64,000 bases of DNA from Apostichopus japonicus (GCF_037975245.1 NC_092571.1:12469917-12533916), one strand, 5' to 3'. Counted from the stretch's first letter, positions 1 to 13,109 are shown. Notes: generated by a model not told the origin, from the sequence alone. A program made the numbers and translations.

Positions 1-1115
1 CAAAGGCTAAATGACAAGTAACAGTAACAGAAGGTACAAAAACACGCACAGAATACAGACAGGTTAATGAGCATTGTGAACACAAAGAGATAGATGTAAG
101 GGGATTAGTAGACAAGGGATGGAGAGAAGAAAGAAAGAAACCAACAGGGGAAGAGGAGAGGTAGGAGATAAACAGTGGAGGGACAAAGAGAGGATTAAGG
201 GAAGGGGGTAGGGAATAAACTGAATAAGGACAAAGACAGAAAAGTGTGGAGAAAAAATGGTGGAAGAGAGCTATGAGAAGAGGAGTTATGGAGGGGGTGG
301 GGGGAACAAGGGGAGAAGGAAGGGGGGACTGAAGAAAAGTTAGTCAATTTGTTTTTTTTGTCAAAGTTATTCTGATATTTTGGTAAGATGTTCCACACCG
401 TATAGTATGCAAAATTCAATGCCTAGAATAGAGCTGCAATTTGAATAAACTCCTATCACTTGTTGGACTGAATTTATGCTCAAGTCTTGGTTCAATGATT
501 TTTAAAAGTACCTTAAAATGGTACAAACAACCGTGAATCATAGCACAACACATATTCCACGATAAATGTTTTGTTGGTCTGAAAATAATTCAGTTGTAAC
601 GGTAGCAGCTGGAATCTTTTCGAACATTTCATCATGTCAAACTCTTGTCAGTGTTTTCTCTCAGTTATGACTCGAATAGCTGTCATTGCTTTTGTTTTTC
701 TTGTTTTTGTTTTCAAAATCCCAACTTATTTGGGAAATTAGAATCTTCCAATTTGGAATGTCATTGCTAATTATTATTAAAGGACAAATTCATCTTCTGG
801 ATTAAAAAATTGCTCGGTCATGGAGAATATTCAGGCTATAAAATGTTCCATAGGACAATATGTTCCATAGAATAATCGGACATTATGAAAGAAACAAAGA
901 CATTTTATTTTCAACTGCCTTGATGATGTTATCCACTCCTTGTGTTGCCAGATTCTTTTCTGAAATTCCAACAAACCTAAATTTTAAAGTTCCCCATCTG
1001 TTTCTATAAAGAATGCTATCGATAAGTGATTTGCTTACATTAATGCAGAAAGTTTTTTAGACCCAAGTCTTTATCACGGAAATATCCGCGTATGTCCGAA
1101 TAATTCTTTCTGCAG
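1..1115. other. intron of MANBA, upstream of first visible exon
   Basis: No coding exon is supported here. The first 350 bases are purine-rich low-complexity sequence; the rest is AT-rich. It ends in a good acceptor (tttctgcag) at 1107-1115. The earlier MANBA exons must lie outside the window. Confidence 0.6.
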
Positions 1116-1195
1116 GTGAGACGCATCGGCCATCATCCGTCGCTGTTAATATGGGCCGGAAATAATGAGAACGAAGCAGCGTTGAGGCAAAACTG
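1116..1195 (+). CDS. MANBA: MANBA exon with acid/base motif GNNENE
   Basis: Reads [20 protein letters not shown] onward to RQNW, with the final Trp codon split across the intron (phase 2). The first E of NENE is expected, from GH2 beta-mannosidases, to be the general acid/base. Acceptor ctgcag, donor gtgagt. Confidence 0.9.
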
Positions 1196-4100
1196 GTGAG
1201 TTTTATTTCTTCAGACGCTGTGCAGTCAAAACACTTGAATTATCCATGCTTTTAAAAATAGTTAAATTTGAATTGTTAGGATATATGCCATCGTTAACGT
1301 ATTTTTGTCCAATACTATAACTTATGTGTCTGATTTTAGGTTTTAAGTTTTGGTATATGTTTGTGTACGGTAACAGCATTTAATGGCGCAAACACAGAGG
1401 AAAGTAAAGCAGTTGATAATAGTGTGTGCGTCTTTATTTTATGTTATAGTATGTAGTGTTCTGTAGTATTGTGTAGTGTTGTATTGTGTTATGATATGTA
1501 AAATTGTGTTATGTTATGTAATGTTGTGTAGTGTCATGTAACATGTTATTTTATATTCAATGTTGTGTTATCTTATGTTAAATAATGTTGTGTTATGTAA
1601 TGTTATGTTAGGTTAAATAAGGTAAGGCTAGGTATGATATGCTATGCTATGCTATTTTTTGTTATGCAATGTTATGTAATGTTATGAAATATTAGGTTAG
1701 GTTATGTTAGGTTAAATTAGGTAAGGCTAGGGTATGATATGCTATGTTATGTTTTTTTATGCAATGTTATGCAATATTATGTGTACATATTGAATAATGG
1801 TGTATATACTCTCTGTATATTTTATGTATATTCTAGAGTCAGGGTCAAGTCTTTCCTTTCAGTCCAACATGCTTGCTAACATAAGCCTTTATCGAGAGCA
1901 GACGATGGCTGGCCAATCAGGTGCTTCAAAACTGGCTACAAATATGCTAGAAACAATAAACCACATGACATAATCCATCCAACCCCAACCTCTTTCAGGA
2001 AGTCCGTCTCCCCCCCCCCCCCTTCTCCACGACATTTTTCGAGCTATTTTCGAACTATTCTTCTTCAATATCCCTGATTAATTTGAAGGGTCACTGCTTA
2101 AGAATGCTAACCATGTTATCAGCTAATGGCTCAATGCCAAATAAACTATTCTTTTTCTGCCACAAAAGTTTGTAAAGTCAAGTTTGTGTGGAATTGAAAA
2201 AACATCTTTTATTGTATGTATATTTTTGCAGGTACGGCACAGCGGGGAATTTCACACTTTACAGAGCAGACTACATCAAACTTTACATAGATACGATCGG
2301 GCGAGAAGTCAATGCTCACGTGACCAACATCCCTTTCGTCAGCTCCAGCCCATCGAACGGTAAAGAGACGGAAACGTCGGGATGGATAGCAGGGAACCCT
2401 TACGACGCGCATTATGGAGATGGTATGTGATAACCAAGTACGGTTTCGAGTCTTTGACAGTTTGTTAAAGCAAGTTATTATCAAATCTTCAACACTACCT
2501 AATGGTCAGTCTTGCTCAAACTTCAAACACCCTCATATCAGTTGCCCATGCACTGATACATTTTTGTTGTCCCATCTTATAACCCTTCGATGCCTGGGAA
2601 GATTTAAAAGAGCTTTGGTACTAATTTATCACCACGATGATGTTAATTATGTTAACTGTGATCACTTTTCACTCGAATTAGTGAAGAAATGTCTTAATTT
2701 TGGAATATTGCGAATTGCTTGCTACATGTTGTATAAAAGGTACTCTATGAGAAAATGTCTGTTGGTAGAAATTAATATAGCGAAAAAAACAATTGGGTGA
2801 TTACTCGATAGTTATTGTTCATTTGACCAAAAAAGGAAAAGAAAAACAAACCGTGGAGGTGACTTATGAAGGAGATATAAAACAAACCATTGACATTTGA
2901 AGATAATTGGTTATTGCCACTAAAGTTAAGCTTGTGTAAACTGGCTGAAAATTTTTCAAAGGTATGTGTATGTTTGACTTCCTTATCATTCCTAATTAAT
3001 CATATTTTGTGGCCCCCTTAATTTCTTGGTGACCCATATTCATTTGCTGGTGTCTCTCCTTAAGTTGTTGTTACCCTCCTGAAATTGTCGGTGACCGTCT
3101 TTGCATGGTTGGTGCCCCTCCTTAAATTTTGATGCCCCACCTGAAATTGTCGGTCCCTCTCCAACTCAAGATTCCTTGCAATGGGCCCGTTTAGAACATG
3201 AAGATGATGACACCAGGGAAGATAGAATTTAGACAGAAACTTCAAAGATCTCACAAACAAGCAAATTTTACATATTTCATCAATGGTGTGGGTCAAGAAA
3301 TATTCTGTATTGAAGTAGATGGTAACAGGCCGAAAAATTTCACAATTGAAAGTCACTTGCTAAAAGAAAAGGAAGTGGCAAAAAAATCTGCTGGCTAAAA
3401 TCAAGTTCTCGCTGGTATTTGGATGAATTACAGCACTCATCAGTTTAAACTGTAGAGGCTTATCTAAGAATGTCAATAATATTTGCTGATAACAAGCAGT
3501 AATTTGGGGCTTATGTCAGGTAAAGGATGTCACACTGATTTTTGAAGTCATGTCAAGTTTTGGATTGACCGTCGCTATTACAACAAAATAATTTACGAGT
3601 AAATTTACGTCATTTTGAAATCCACCGGCATTTAGCCAGTCTAATAACCTGAAATTTTCAAGGCCTGGGTCAATAAAATAAAATAAAACAAATAAAATGG
3701 ATGATTAGAAGCAACTAAATGGTCATTGTAGCATGGAGATAAAAAAAAATCTATCCAGTTCATTTTTGGCTAAAAGCAAAATTAAAGTTTATCACTTTAT
3801 CTTTCTCTGAAGTACACTATTACGATTATGCCACCGACTGTTGGGATTTGAGGAGCTTCCCTAAGACCCGTTTCGCATCCGAGTACGGCTTCCAGTCTTG
3901 GCCGTCCCTGGAGAGTCTGAAGAAAGTTTCCGTACAGGATGACTGGGACTTTGGTAGTAACTTCAGTCACCATCGACAGCATCATGAAAACGGTAAGTTT
4001 GTGACAGACAGCACATGACTGGTTCCGTCAGTCGACTGACCATTCTGTTAGAGACAGCACGTGACTGGTTGCATCAGTGGACCGATGATTCTGTTAGAGA

Positions 4101-7100
4101 CTGCACTTCACTGGTTCTGTCAGTCGATCGACCATTCTGTATGAGACAGCACGTGACTGGTTGCGTCAGTTGACCAGACATTCTGTAAGAGATAGCACAT
4201 GACTGGTCCTGTCAGTCGATCGACCATTCTGTTAGAGACAACACATGACTGGTTCCGTCAGTCGACCGACGATTCTGTAAGAGACAGCAAATGACTGGTT
4301 CCGTCAGGAACCGACCATTCTGTTGTGGCAGTACATGACTGGTTCCATCAGTTGACCGGACATTCTGTTAGAAACAGCACATGAATGGTCATGTCAGTCG
4401 CTCGACCATTCTGTTAGAGAAAGCATATGACTGGTTCCGTCAGCCGACCGACCATTCTGTTAGAGACAGCACATGACTGGTTGCGTCAGTCGATCGACCA
4501 TTCTGTTGAGGCAGTACATGACTGGTTTCATCAGTTGACCAGACATTATGTTAGAAACAGCTATTGACTGGTCCTGTCAGTCGATTGACCATTCTGTTAG
4601 CGACAGCACATGACTGGTTCCGTCAGCCGACCGACCGTCCTGTCTGAGACAGCTCATGACTGGTTCCGTCAGTCGACCGACCATTCTGTTGGCAGGAACA
4701 TAAGGTATAGACGGAGTGGGACCTTGGCAGTAACCGTAATGCCAGTTTATTGACTCTTCAGAAGGATCACATACAGAGGCAAAATTAAACAAACTTTAGT
4801 TGCAGTGATCTGTGAGTAGAAGAATATGAAGTTATGAGTAGACTTGGACCTCGATGGAAACTAATAGAGAACTTCTGCAGCATCATGACAAGTAAAAAAT
4901 CATTTTAAAGGTAAAGTTGAAGGTATGTCAGTGTTGTCCGTAGGAGATGAAAATATTGTGTGGATTTGAACCTTTGGAGTAACTATTATCCTGTCAGCAT
5001 TATTGAAAGGGTTTAATCTAACAATATAGCAACATTACTTGACATCATATAATTTGGCAGAATTAATTTGGGAGAAGAGCATGATATTTGTGAAGTGAAA
5101 TGTTGACCGGAACTATCTATATCAAATTTTTGGAACATTTACAAAAACTGGAAAGTGAATATTAAACAAGGGTAGCATTAAAAAAGAGGTTTTGGTTACA
5201 AATGTCATGTTGAACAGAATATGAGGATAAGGTGGGAGTTGGAAGTCACTTTCGCAAATATTGGCAACATCAGTGAAACATTACAGTAGGTTAACCAATG
5301 GGACATTTATAGGGTGTTAGATCATAAAAAAATTAACAAGTTTAGAGCCCTCTTCTTATAAAATTTTGGCAAATTATGATACTTGGACAATCAGTAGTCT
5401 ATATGAAAAATATATATTATTACACTATTCTTATGAGCACAAACTGTTGCTGTTTACTGTTATTCTAAATATATTCCAAAAGTTGGTGTCCAACTTTTGA
5501 GAATGTTGAACTTTTCATTGCAGATCTACCTTGCAATACATTTCACTGGATAAACCTTTCCTATCCCACCTCCCACCCCACCCCAACCCCCCACAAACTC
5601 TCAATTAGTTATCCATCTTTCAATATCTCCAGGAAACCTTCAAATGCTTAATATGATTGTGAAGCATTTCAACACATCGCAACGGAAGAATTTTGCGGAA
5701 GCTTTCCACGATATGATATACCTGACTCAGGTAATATGACATGACATTACTGTACCTTGTAGTTCCTTTGGTCAAAGATCAGAGAGGAGGGGTGGAAGGT
5801 GGGTGGGTGGTGGAGGGGTGACCGGGGGGTTGGAGATTTTGGTAGAGGAACAGAAGCAAGAATATATGTGCCTTCTTTTTCATCGTCCATGAACATGTTG
5901 GCGATCCAGAACAATTTTTCTTTCCATACTTAATATCAATATTAAAAGGACAAATTCATCTTCTCGATCAAAATTTTTTTTTTCATGGAAAATATTTCAT
6001 TCCATAACTAGGACTATAATTAAGTCTACATGCAAGGTTTTGATAATAACTAATTTTAAATTTGTCGTGTGGGGTTCTATAGGGGGTGGTTATAGCCCCC
6101 CACACATTCCCCCTCCCCGGGACCAACGCCTATATTACTGACTTCCTCCTCCACTTAACGATCATCAGGCAGGAATAATGAAGGAAGGTGTTTTTAATAA
6201 GCTTGATCAATCTTTGCTTGATTTACAGTTCGCCAGATTTTTGATGATATTCTTGACCAAAACTATACCCCTCCCCCCCATTCTACCGTATCCCACTCAA
6301 ACGATTGCCGGGGTATAAATAACTGCATATTTTCACTTAAAATTTGGGGTCTTGAAGGCAAGAGTAATTATTAATATGATAACACGTTAAACATTAAACC
6401 CATTGCAGATATCCCAAGGTCTTTGCATCAAATTTGAGACGGAACATTACCGGAGGTTGCAGAGTCTCATCGAGAGTGGCGAGGGGCACTGCATGGGCGC
6501 CCTCTATTGGCAGCTGAACGATATATGGCAAGCACCGACTTGGGCTTCAATAGGTAATTTTTTCATACCTTGCCAGAGGTAAAGGGAATCTATGCGATGG
6601 TGATGGCGTGTGCAGGTGTGTGTGTGCGTTGGTGTGTGTGTATGTATGTGACACTTAATGGTAAACAGGGTAACTCAAAAAGTTAATTGTGGGGGATTTA
6701 CTTCATACTTGGTATGTGGATCTGTCTTATTGGGTAACAAGAAGCCTGTTGTTTTCTTTGAAGTTGTCAGTGGTCATTTTGGGGTCAACAGAGGTCGTCA
6801 AAATTTGAAAAATTTGTGAACACGATAACTCAAAAAGTACATCTTTATTGAACTTCTTACATGGTATGTAAATTCAGCTTGTTGAGTACAAGAACCCTAT
6901 TGAAATGGTGGAGGTCAAAGGCCTTTTGCAGTCAATATTTAAGTGAAAGTCTGAAAATCTTGTAAACACACAGTAACACAAGAAGTATATCTGTCTTGAA
7001 CTTCATACTTAATATGTAGATCCAGCTTGGTGAGTGCAAGAATGCTATTGAAATTGGTCAAAGGTCACATTAGGTCAACAGGCATCAAAGTCTAAAAAAC

Positions 7101-10100
7101 TTTAAATATGATAACTAGCCATTAAGATTTTTTTAATCATCCAATGCTATGATTTTCTTTTGGTGAACATAGTTTGGTCAAATTCAGTTCAGTTAAGTTC
7201 TGTGAAGGAGCTCTATATAGCATCTGAAAAGGGAGATTAATCTTCCGGATATTGAAACATTTTGGTCTTCAAAATTCTATACTGTAAAATCTTTAATACA
7301 AATGAATGACATGGTTGATGCCCACAAGGGATAGCTACAAACCATTTCTGGTTCTCACTTAATTCTTGGACAAAATTTAACTCACTTGCTCTACATTAGT
7401 CAGATAGTTATTTTTTGAATTTTGAGCAAATTGTATGGCAAAAGGAATCACAAAGCCAACTGGCTTTCTGGTTATTAGATAATTTTTCTCCTTAGATGAC
7501 ATAGTCTCTGAAATTTCTAAAAACTGATATTACAGAAAAAATAGAAAGAAACAGATTGGTGCCAATTCCCATCTAGATAGCTCGTTCCCATCGCTGGAGA
7601 AATAAAATCTTGATATTTAGTCGTCATAATTCGGATAAGTTATCCCTTTAACAAAAAGACTGCAGTTACAGTTCTTAAAGGGTGTGAAGACTCACGCAAA
7701 AAGAAACGTCTAATGCCGGTAATCTGACCTAGTTTCGAATGAGGTGTAACAGAAGTGTTAGACATCACCATCGATCCCAGAAAATACACACTCACAGCTT
7801 GCTACCGTCGGTAATTAGACACTAGTGTACAGTCAGTACATACAGCTGCGGTCAATATCCACAGTACAGTGTTTAAACGATACAGCGATGGACATCTCAG
7901 GTCCAGCTAAAGATAACAAGGTACCACGTTACATTACTGTCTGCATTTTGTAGCGACACAAACAAAACGTCACTTGCAAGCAACAGAAAGTTAACTTTTT
8001 CAGATGGCAGCACGCAGTTTGGGGCGAGTCTTCAATGCCTTTAAGGAATGTGGATGCATTTGTGTCTGAATGAATTGACATTTTTCAGAACTTCCTTCAA
8101 TACAAATATTTTTTTTAATTTGCATCTCTAACTACTCCCACTATGACTTGCTCTTCTACAGAATACGGCGGAAACTGGAAAATGCTGCATTATTTCGCAA
8201 AGGACTTCTTCGCTCCGATATTAGCAACGGGCAAAGAGGAGGATGGCCAGCTCTACGTGTACTCCATCACCGATGCGCGAGATCTCAACAACGTCACCAT
8301 GAAGGTGACGATCAGGAAGTGGGCCAACATGTCATTTAATTGGTCCTGGCGGAAAGATTACTCCCAGGTACGCTGCTACACGGTCGCATCCTCTCTGGAT
8401 AACTTTGCGAGATGTCTCTCTCGAAAATCTCTTTGTTTTGCAATTATCGTAAATTTTATATCAAATCAGTTTTTTGTTAATCGATTTACTTATATAATTA
8501 CATATAAAAAGAAGAGATCCCCTCCGTGCGGCTTTCTGGGTTGGACCAAATGAAATTGGGGTTGTGATCCCTGGTTATAGAGCATGCAAGTTTTAACTGT
8601 GGATTCTGACTGGCGCTCCCCAGCAATCGAAACGGTTATATAGGGATTGCCCCCCCAACTGAGGGCTGAGTCGGTTGATACCAGTACTTGTAATTCAGAG
8701 GTCACTGATTCTTGATTCCTGTTCCATAACCAAGAATTTATTTGCTGTTTTGTAAGTTTTAAAATTTCCCAGTCAGTTTCTCCATTTTTAAAGTGTTTAG
8801 GACCTGAAATGGAGCCATGTCCAGGTGTCTAGAGGAATCAATATTAAAAATTGCTCATCCAAACCATGTCTGAGCTTGGGTGAATGTGAACTCTCCGTTC
8901 AGGAGGGGGGGGGGGGGTGAATTTCTATCAGTTACCGCATTTATGTCTCAATGCACATACGTGTACACTTCTTTTGTAATTTTTATTATAATTAAAATAT
9001 CTAGTATCAGTATATGGTTCTTGGTAGTGACGCAAGCTCTGAAGGCAGGAAAAGGATGATACCCAATATTTTTACTTCTTTTCAACTTGTTATCATCCTT
9101 AAGAAATATTGACTTCAGCAATTCATATGTATTTTTTGGTCCTTGTTGTGCCGGGCCCACCTAGGATGTGGGCCCAAAATATTATTCCACGCAACACTGT
9201 CATAGAATACACAGCTGGGGTAACCTCAAAATGCTTTTAGAAAACCTCTGACAAAAACGAAAAAAAAAATGTTTTGGTTTAATGGCGGTCAGGTTGGTGT
9301 CATGATTTCCATGAATGAGTCTTTAAATTCAGAAATCCTTTGTCAAAGAATGTTAAAATGAGCAATGTGATGATGATAAATATGGATCATATTTCACTAT
9401 TTTGTTACTTTGTAGAAAATTGCATCAATAAATTCACAATGGGCAAATTGATTTATGGAAAAAAAAAATTCAAAATGAGTAAAATAAGTGACTTTTGCTC
9501 TTTGAAGACTATTTGAAATACAGCGCCAACACACCACATGTTTGGTATGAGTTGCAATATTAAAGTCACCAAATAGGAGAAACATTTTATGTTATTAAAT
9601 ATAGAGAATAAATGTTATAATCTTATTGATAGGAGAATAGTATGAAAGACATTTTTTAGGTTAAAAATAGAAAATAAATCTTATGATCTTGATATTAATA
9701 GGAAGGACACAACAATTTTTTTTATCTTAAAAGTATAGAAAAAAATTTGATTATAACCTCCATTTTTGTTCTATTCCGCTCCCAGAATGCAACGTCAAGT
9801 CAGCTGGTCTTTCAATACGACATGAAAACGCTACTGAAGGAAGGAAATTGCGAGGATCGCAATGGCTGCTTCCTGACCTTTGAAATATTCGAAGACGGGA
9901 AACTCATTTCACCGACAAACCCATTCTTCTTGGCGTCTTTCAAGAATGCCGTGGGGCTTAAAGAGGCGGACGTCACAGTAAGAAGCTCTTTTCACTATCT
10001 TTTCACTCCAAAGCAGCTGTTACGGGGTGAATATTTAAGCAATTGCCAGGGCCTTCTAGAGCAAGGACAGGCTCCCGGGGGTTATTATGTAGCCATGCTC

Positions 10101-11759
10101 CCCACTCCCCCACCATCCATTTTACACACTTTGCAAAGTCATGGTACAGTCATCGAGAAATTTTTCTGGTACACTGAAAAACTGACCTGATCTATCCCTT
10201 GGCATACCCTGGGCCTCCTTATTGACTCTGGGCCCGTGGCTGTAACCCCCCCTTCCCCCCACGTGACCCACCGTCTAGGGTCAGGCCTGACTATTTCATT
10301 CCGACATCCTTCCATTGCGTTGCTTGTCCTGTCAACATTCGTTTTGAAGGATGAAACAAAAACTTCCAACAGATTGAAAATGACTGATTTGAATTTTGAC
10401 ATGTGAATAAATACTCTGGGAAAGTGTCCCCCAGGCCCACAGAGTGCTTAGCATAATAATAATTATGATAGTAAATAACATTTATATAGTAGAGCATAAT
10501 ACAAAAGTTTTTAAGCGCTTAACAAAGATCAAAAAGAAACAAATCAAGCAACATAATTCATCTGAAGTAAAGAAGTAATAATGGCTAGTATCTTAATTTG
10601 ACTTAAATTGCTATTTTTTATTTTGAGTAATTCTCAGTAGGTTTAGTCAAATTGGCAACTGAATGGGGACGGTTACATTAAATATAAAAGGAACTGTTTG
10701 GTGCTTTTAATTAAAGAAATGACATTGTCATTATCCACCTCCCCCGCCCATGTGTAACTAGTACAATGTTTGACAAATTTCTACAAAAAATGACAACTCC
10801 CAAACAAGACCTGCCATCTAAAACTAGGATATCTCCCCAAAAACTGAACAAGGTTTTCTCTTTGCTGTTTGGGAGGAGTTGTTCTTCATAAGATCACTTT
10901 AATGTGAAGTTAGAGATGATGGTTGGATTCTGTGTCCCATTTTAAAGTCTTGATATATAATCCCCCAAAAAAGAAAAAAAAATTGATAAATTATGAAAAA
11001 AACGGTTGGGTCCAATAGAGGTTATCAAGATGATACTTAACCTGACAAGGTACATGAATCCATCCATCTATCCACCCCCCCCCCTTGTCCCTCCAGAAAC
11101 TTTTTTAAAAATGTTAGATATGAAATGGATTCTGTCATGTCTGCATTAATATTGTAAAAGCATATAACCATGGTAAAATAGCCTATTATTCTTCTTTCCT
11201 TTTTTTATGATAATGGTAACTCACAGGTAAAGAATGTAACACAGAAAACAAAGGATACCTTCAGTATCCAACTCCAGACCTCGGCCATTGCCCCCTTCAC
11301 TTGGTTGGAGGTCACTTTTTAAAAAATGTTAGATATGAAATGGATTCTGTCATCTCTGCATTAATACTCTAAAGCATAGAACCTCTTTAACAATAGCGTA
11401 TTGTTCTTCTTTCTTTTTATGATGATAATGGTAACTCACAGGTAAAGAATGTAACACAGAAAACGAAGAATACCTTCAGTATTCAACTCCAGACCTCGTC
11501 CATCGCCCCCTTCACCTGGTTGGAGGTCACAGAGCTACCTCTGACCCTGGACGACACCAACTTAAGCCTTGGAAGATTCTCAGACAATGGGTTCATCTTC
11601 CTGGATCCTTCGAGGGAAGTCGAGTTTTTCGCGTGGCAAGACATCTCCTTGGAGGACTTTAAGGACTCTCTGACGATAACCACGTTAAGCGATTTATATT
11701 CGAATGGAAAGAAGAGGAAAACCAAGCTCATGAAGACAAAGAAGAGAGGGAATGTGTAG
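1116..11759 (+). CDS. MANBA: Lysosomal beta-mannosidase, C-terminal half (partial, 8 exons)
   Basis: Glycoside hydrolase family 2 enzyme that removes terminal beta-linked mannose from glycan fragments in the lysosome. Exons: 1116-1195, 2232-2422, 3813-3992, 5633-5730, 6409-6553, 8162-8367, 9786-9977, 11442-11759. All junctions are GT-AG and all phases agree, giving 469 residues plus a stop; family members are about 880 residues, so the N-terminal half lies off the left edge. Visible hallmarks: WAGNNENE (acid/base Glu region) in the first exon; [13 protein letters not shown] (nucleophile Glu in SEYG) in the third; [17 protein letters not shown] in the fifth. At least seven N-x-S/T sequons (NFT, NFS, NTS, NVT, NMS, NAT, NVT) fit a lumenal glycoprotein. 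The C-terminus is unusually basic ([16 protein letters not shown]). The last exon has a partial tandem duplicate upstream (see 11101-11534). Confidence 0.93.
1430..1800. repeat. degenerate TTATG/TAATGT low-complexity tract in MANBA intron
   Basis: Many short variants of gttatgtaatgttgtgt and ttaggttaggtta follow one another without a strict period, including a ctatgctatgctat run near 1640. It is a slippage-type low-complexity tract with no coding signal. Confidence 0.7.
3000..3170. repeat. degenerate short tandem repeat in MANBA intron
   Basis: A roughly 30-bp theme recurs (cctgaaattgtcggt, ccttaaattttgatgcccc, ccttaagttgttgttacc). Copies are diverged. Confidence 0.45.
3813..3992 (+). CDS. 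MANBA: MANBA exon with catalytic nucleophile motif SEYG
   Basis: Begins inside a Val codon (phase 1) and reads [20 protein letters not shown], then [16 protein letters not shown]. The Glu of SEYG corresponds to the GH2 beta-mannosidase nucleophile. The donor gtaagt at 3993 is followed immediately by a 46-bp minisatellite. Confidence 0.92.
3997..4700. repeat. 46-bp minisatellite, about 15 copies, in MANBA intron
   Basis: Unit approximately gagacagcacatgactggtt + ccgtcagtcgaccgaccattctgtta. It begins a few bases after the exon donor at 3993 and runs to about 4690 with substitutions and small indels. Some units contain the perfect palindrome TCAGTCGACTGA (first at about 4027); others carry GTCGATCGAC variants. 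Confidence 0.9.
4700..5632. other. MANBA intron, no further feature seen
   Basis: AT-rich intronic sequence with a C-rich stretch near 5565-5595. It ends in the acceptor tctccag at 5632. Confidence 0.6.
6665..7115. repeat. about 145-bp tandem repeat, three units, in MANBA intron
   Basis: Three diverged units each read: gataactcaaaaagt, then cttcatacttggtatgtag, cagcttgttgagtacaagaa, ccctattgaaatggt, a ggtcaaaggtca box and a cagaggtcgtcaaaatttg box. Units begin near 6665, 6822 and 6968. I recall similar repeats in marine deuterostome genomes, but no search was possible. Confidence 0.75.
7675..8044 (+). mobile_element. MITE with TTAA-ended inverted repeats, copy 1
   Basis: About 370 bp in the MANBA intron. 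Left end ttaaagggtgtgaagactca and right end gcgagtcttcaatgcctt + taa are inverted repeats. Both ends are TTAA, so a TTAA target duplication (piggyBac-like) is possible. The body contains aattagacactagtgtacag, with the palindrome acactagtgt. It has no coding capacity. Homologous copies lie at 59330-59687 and, truncated, at 23183-23420. Confidence 0.85.
9978..11441. other. MANBA last intron, mostly AT-rich with duplicated segment
   Basis: It contains a dispersed-repeat fragment near 10455-10560 (aataataattatgatagtaa, then an acatttatatag box) and the partial duplication of the last exon described separately. No additional coding exon fits. Confidence 0.55.
11101..11534 (+). repeat. 215-bp tandem duplication covering the acceptor and 5' part of MANBA's last exon
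   Basis: Segment 11101-11315 is repeated at 11316-11534. Both units contain the intron end (tgataatggtaactcacag) and the first about 90 coding bases (VKNVTQKTK...FTWLEVT). The real last exon starts at 11442. The upstream copy starts at 11227, differs by a few residues (KDTFS for KNTFS, SAIAP for SSIAP) and reads into a TAA at 11320-11322. Confidence 0.92.
11227..11322 (+). pseudogene. decoy or alternative MANBA terminal exon (truncated duplicate)
   Basis: It has an intact acceptor (aactcacag) identical to that of the real last exon and an open phase-0 frame that ends VTF-stop after 31 residues. If spliced in, it would replace the last about 75 residues of MANBA, because its stop comes before any donor. 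It is either a bypassed relic or an alternative C-terminus; the sequence cannot decide. Confidence 0.7.
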
Positions 11760-11861
11760 CGAATACTGGTACTTGGGTTCGATCTCATTGAAATAGAATG
11801 TGAAGCAAAAAAAAGTTTTGTATCACTTTAAACGAATTATGAAAATTATGAAATCATGAAA

Positions 11862-11867
11862 AATAAA
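11862..11867 (+). terminator. candidate MANBA polyadenylation signal AATAAA
   Basis: AATAAA lies 103 bases after the MANBA stop codon. Position and orientation fit a poly(A) signal; there is no transcript evidence. Confidence 0.55.
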
Positions 11868-11869
11868 AA

Positions 11870-13109
11870 GGAAACATGAGCAGTACTAAAATAAGTTCGG
11901 TGAGAGGGTCACCAGTCATCGGTGAAATGTTTTATGAATTAAAGAAAATGTTTCTATATTTGTCGTTATCGATTAAGAAACTAACTGCAAACGGAAGCAC
12001 CACATTCCTGCGCGATCTCGTTCGTCTTTGTTCCTTCGGATTGCATCCACGTTCGTTCACTGGGGTCGGAGAAGAGGAGTCGCAGAAATGGGAGGGGAAT
12101 GGGGGGGGTGGATTTAGGTGGTGCTTTATATAACATTTGGATTGAGATACAGGGGAAACTTATTTTTAGTTTTATGCAGCAGTTCTCTCCTGCTTACAAA
12201 AATCAACTCAATGGCAGTGGTTAATTAAAGATCACTGCAAGTAGGAGTGCTGGTGAAAATAAGTTTCCGGTTGAAAGTTGCTTCATTGCGACGATCAAAC
12301 CGGTAAAATTCGAAAATTATTTACAAGAAATTTCCGTTTGAGACATATCATTATGCAAAGGCTGTGATGTACAGAAAACTGACTGAAATAATCAAATCTA
12401 GCCAAAAATATATCTTGTGTGCTTTTCCAAATTTTGTACAGTTTAAAAAAAAATTCCCAGCTAGATGTCTTTCCATTTTGTAAAAATCAAATTTTGCTAT
12501 AAAAATTATAAATATACATGGACAAAAACATGGTATCTCTAGTTAAGGTTTTTTGATGTTAAGTGGAGATGTTTCGATAAGATCGTCTGGTTCTTAATAA
12601 CTAAGAAAAGAATAAGGAGTTTCTTAACAACAAACTTGCCTATTTTATTTGAAAATGCCAGAAATTTTTAAATTTTTTTTGCTTTAATAAGCTGTTTATA
12701 TTTTAACCGTAGTACAAACTACGGGGTACATTCATTTACTCTAATTTTCTTATTTTGTTAATTTTCTTTGTCTCTTCAAGTGTGATCTGCCTGTCCTATC
12801 TCTGTGTGAACAACTAATTAATAATGTTCAAATATCATATTTCAGAGAAAAATAAGATGACGATTTTTATGGTATGGTGTGTGGCAGCTCTGAGTAAAAT
12901 TGTATTATGTGTCTAAGAATATTACATAATTTTTTAATGTTTGTTGTTGAATATATGTATTTATATTGTATTCTTCAAAGTTTGTACCATAGTTTCTGTA
13001 AATGAAAGATAAACGAAAACTATTAACCACTGAAAGTTTGGCTTATACAAGACCGAATCATTCACATAATAAACCATGGTTGTTTTTCATTCAACACATA
13101 AATTAATAG
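11870..13109. other. MANBA 3' flank, nothing recognised
   Basis: AT-rich sequence. The 85-codon open frame at 11876-12133 lacks any recognisable motif or codon signature and is not called as a gene. Confidence 0.5.

Noticed and set aside
2414-2800. 128-codon open frame on the + strand
   Set aside because: It starts inside a MANBA exon in another frame and runs through the intron; the MANBA frame with gtatgt donor explains the region.
11876-12133. 85-codon open frame downstream of MANBA
   Set aside because: No recognisable motif and no splice partners. Probably chance in the 3' flank.
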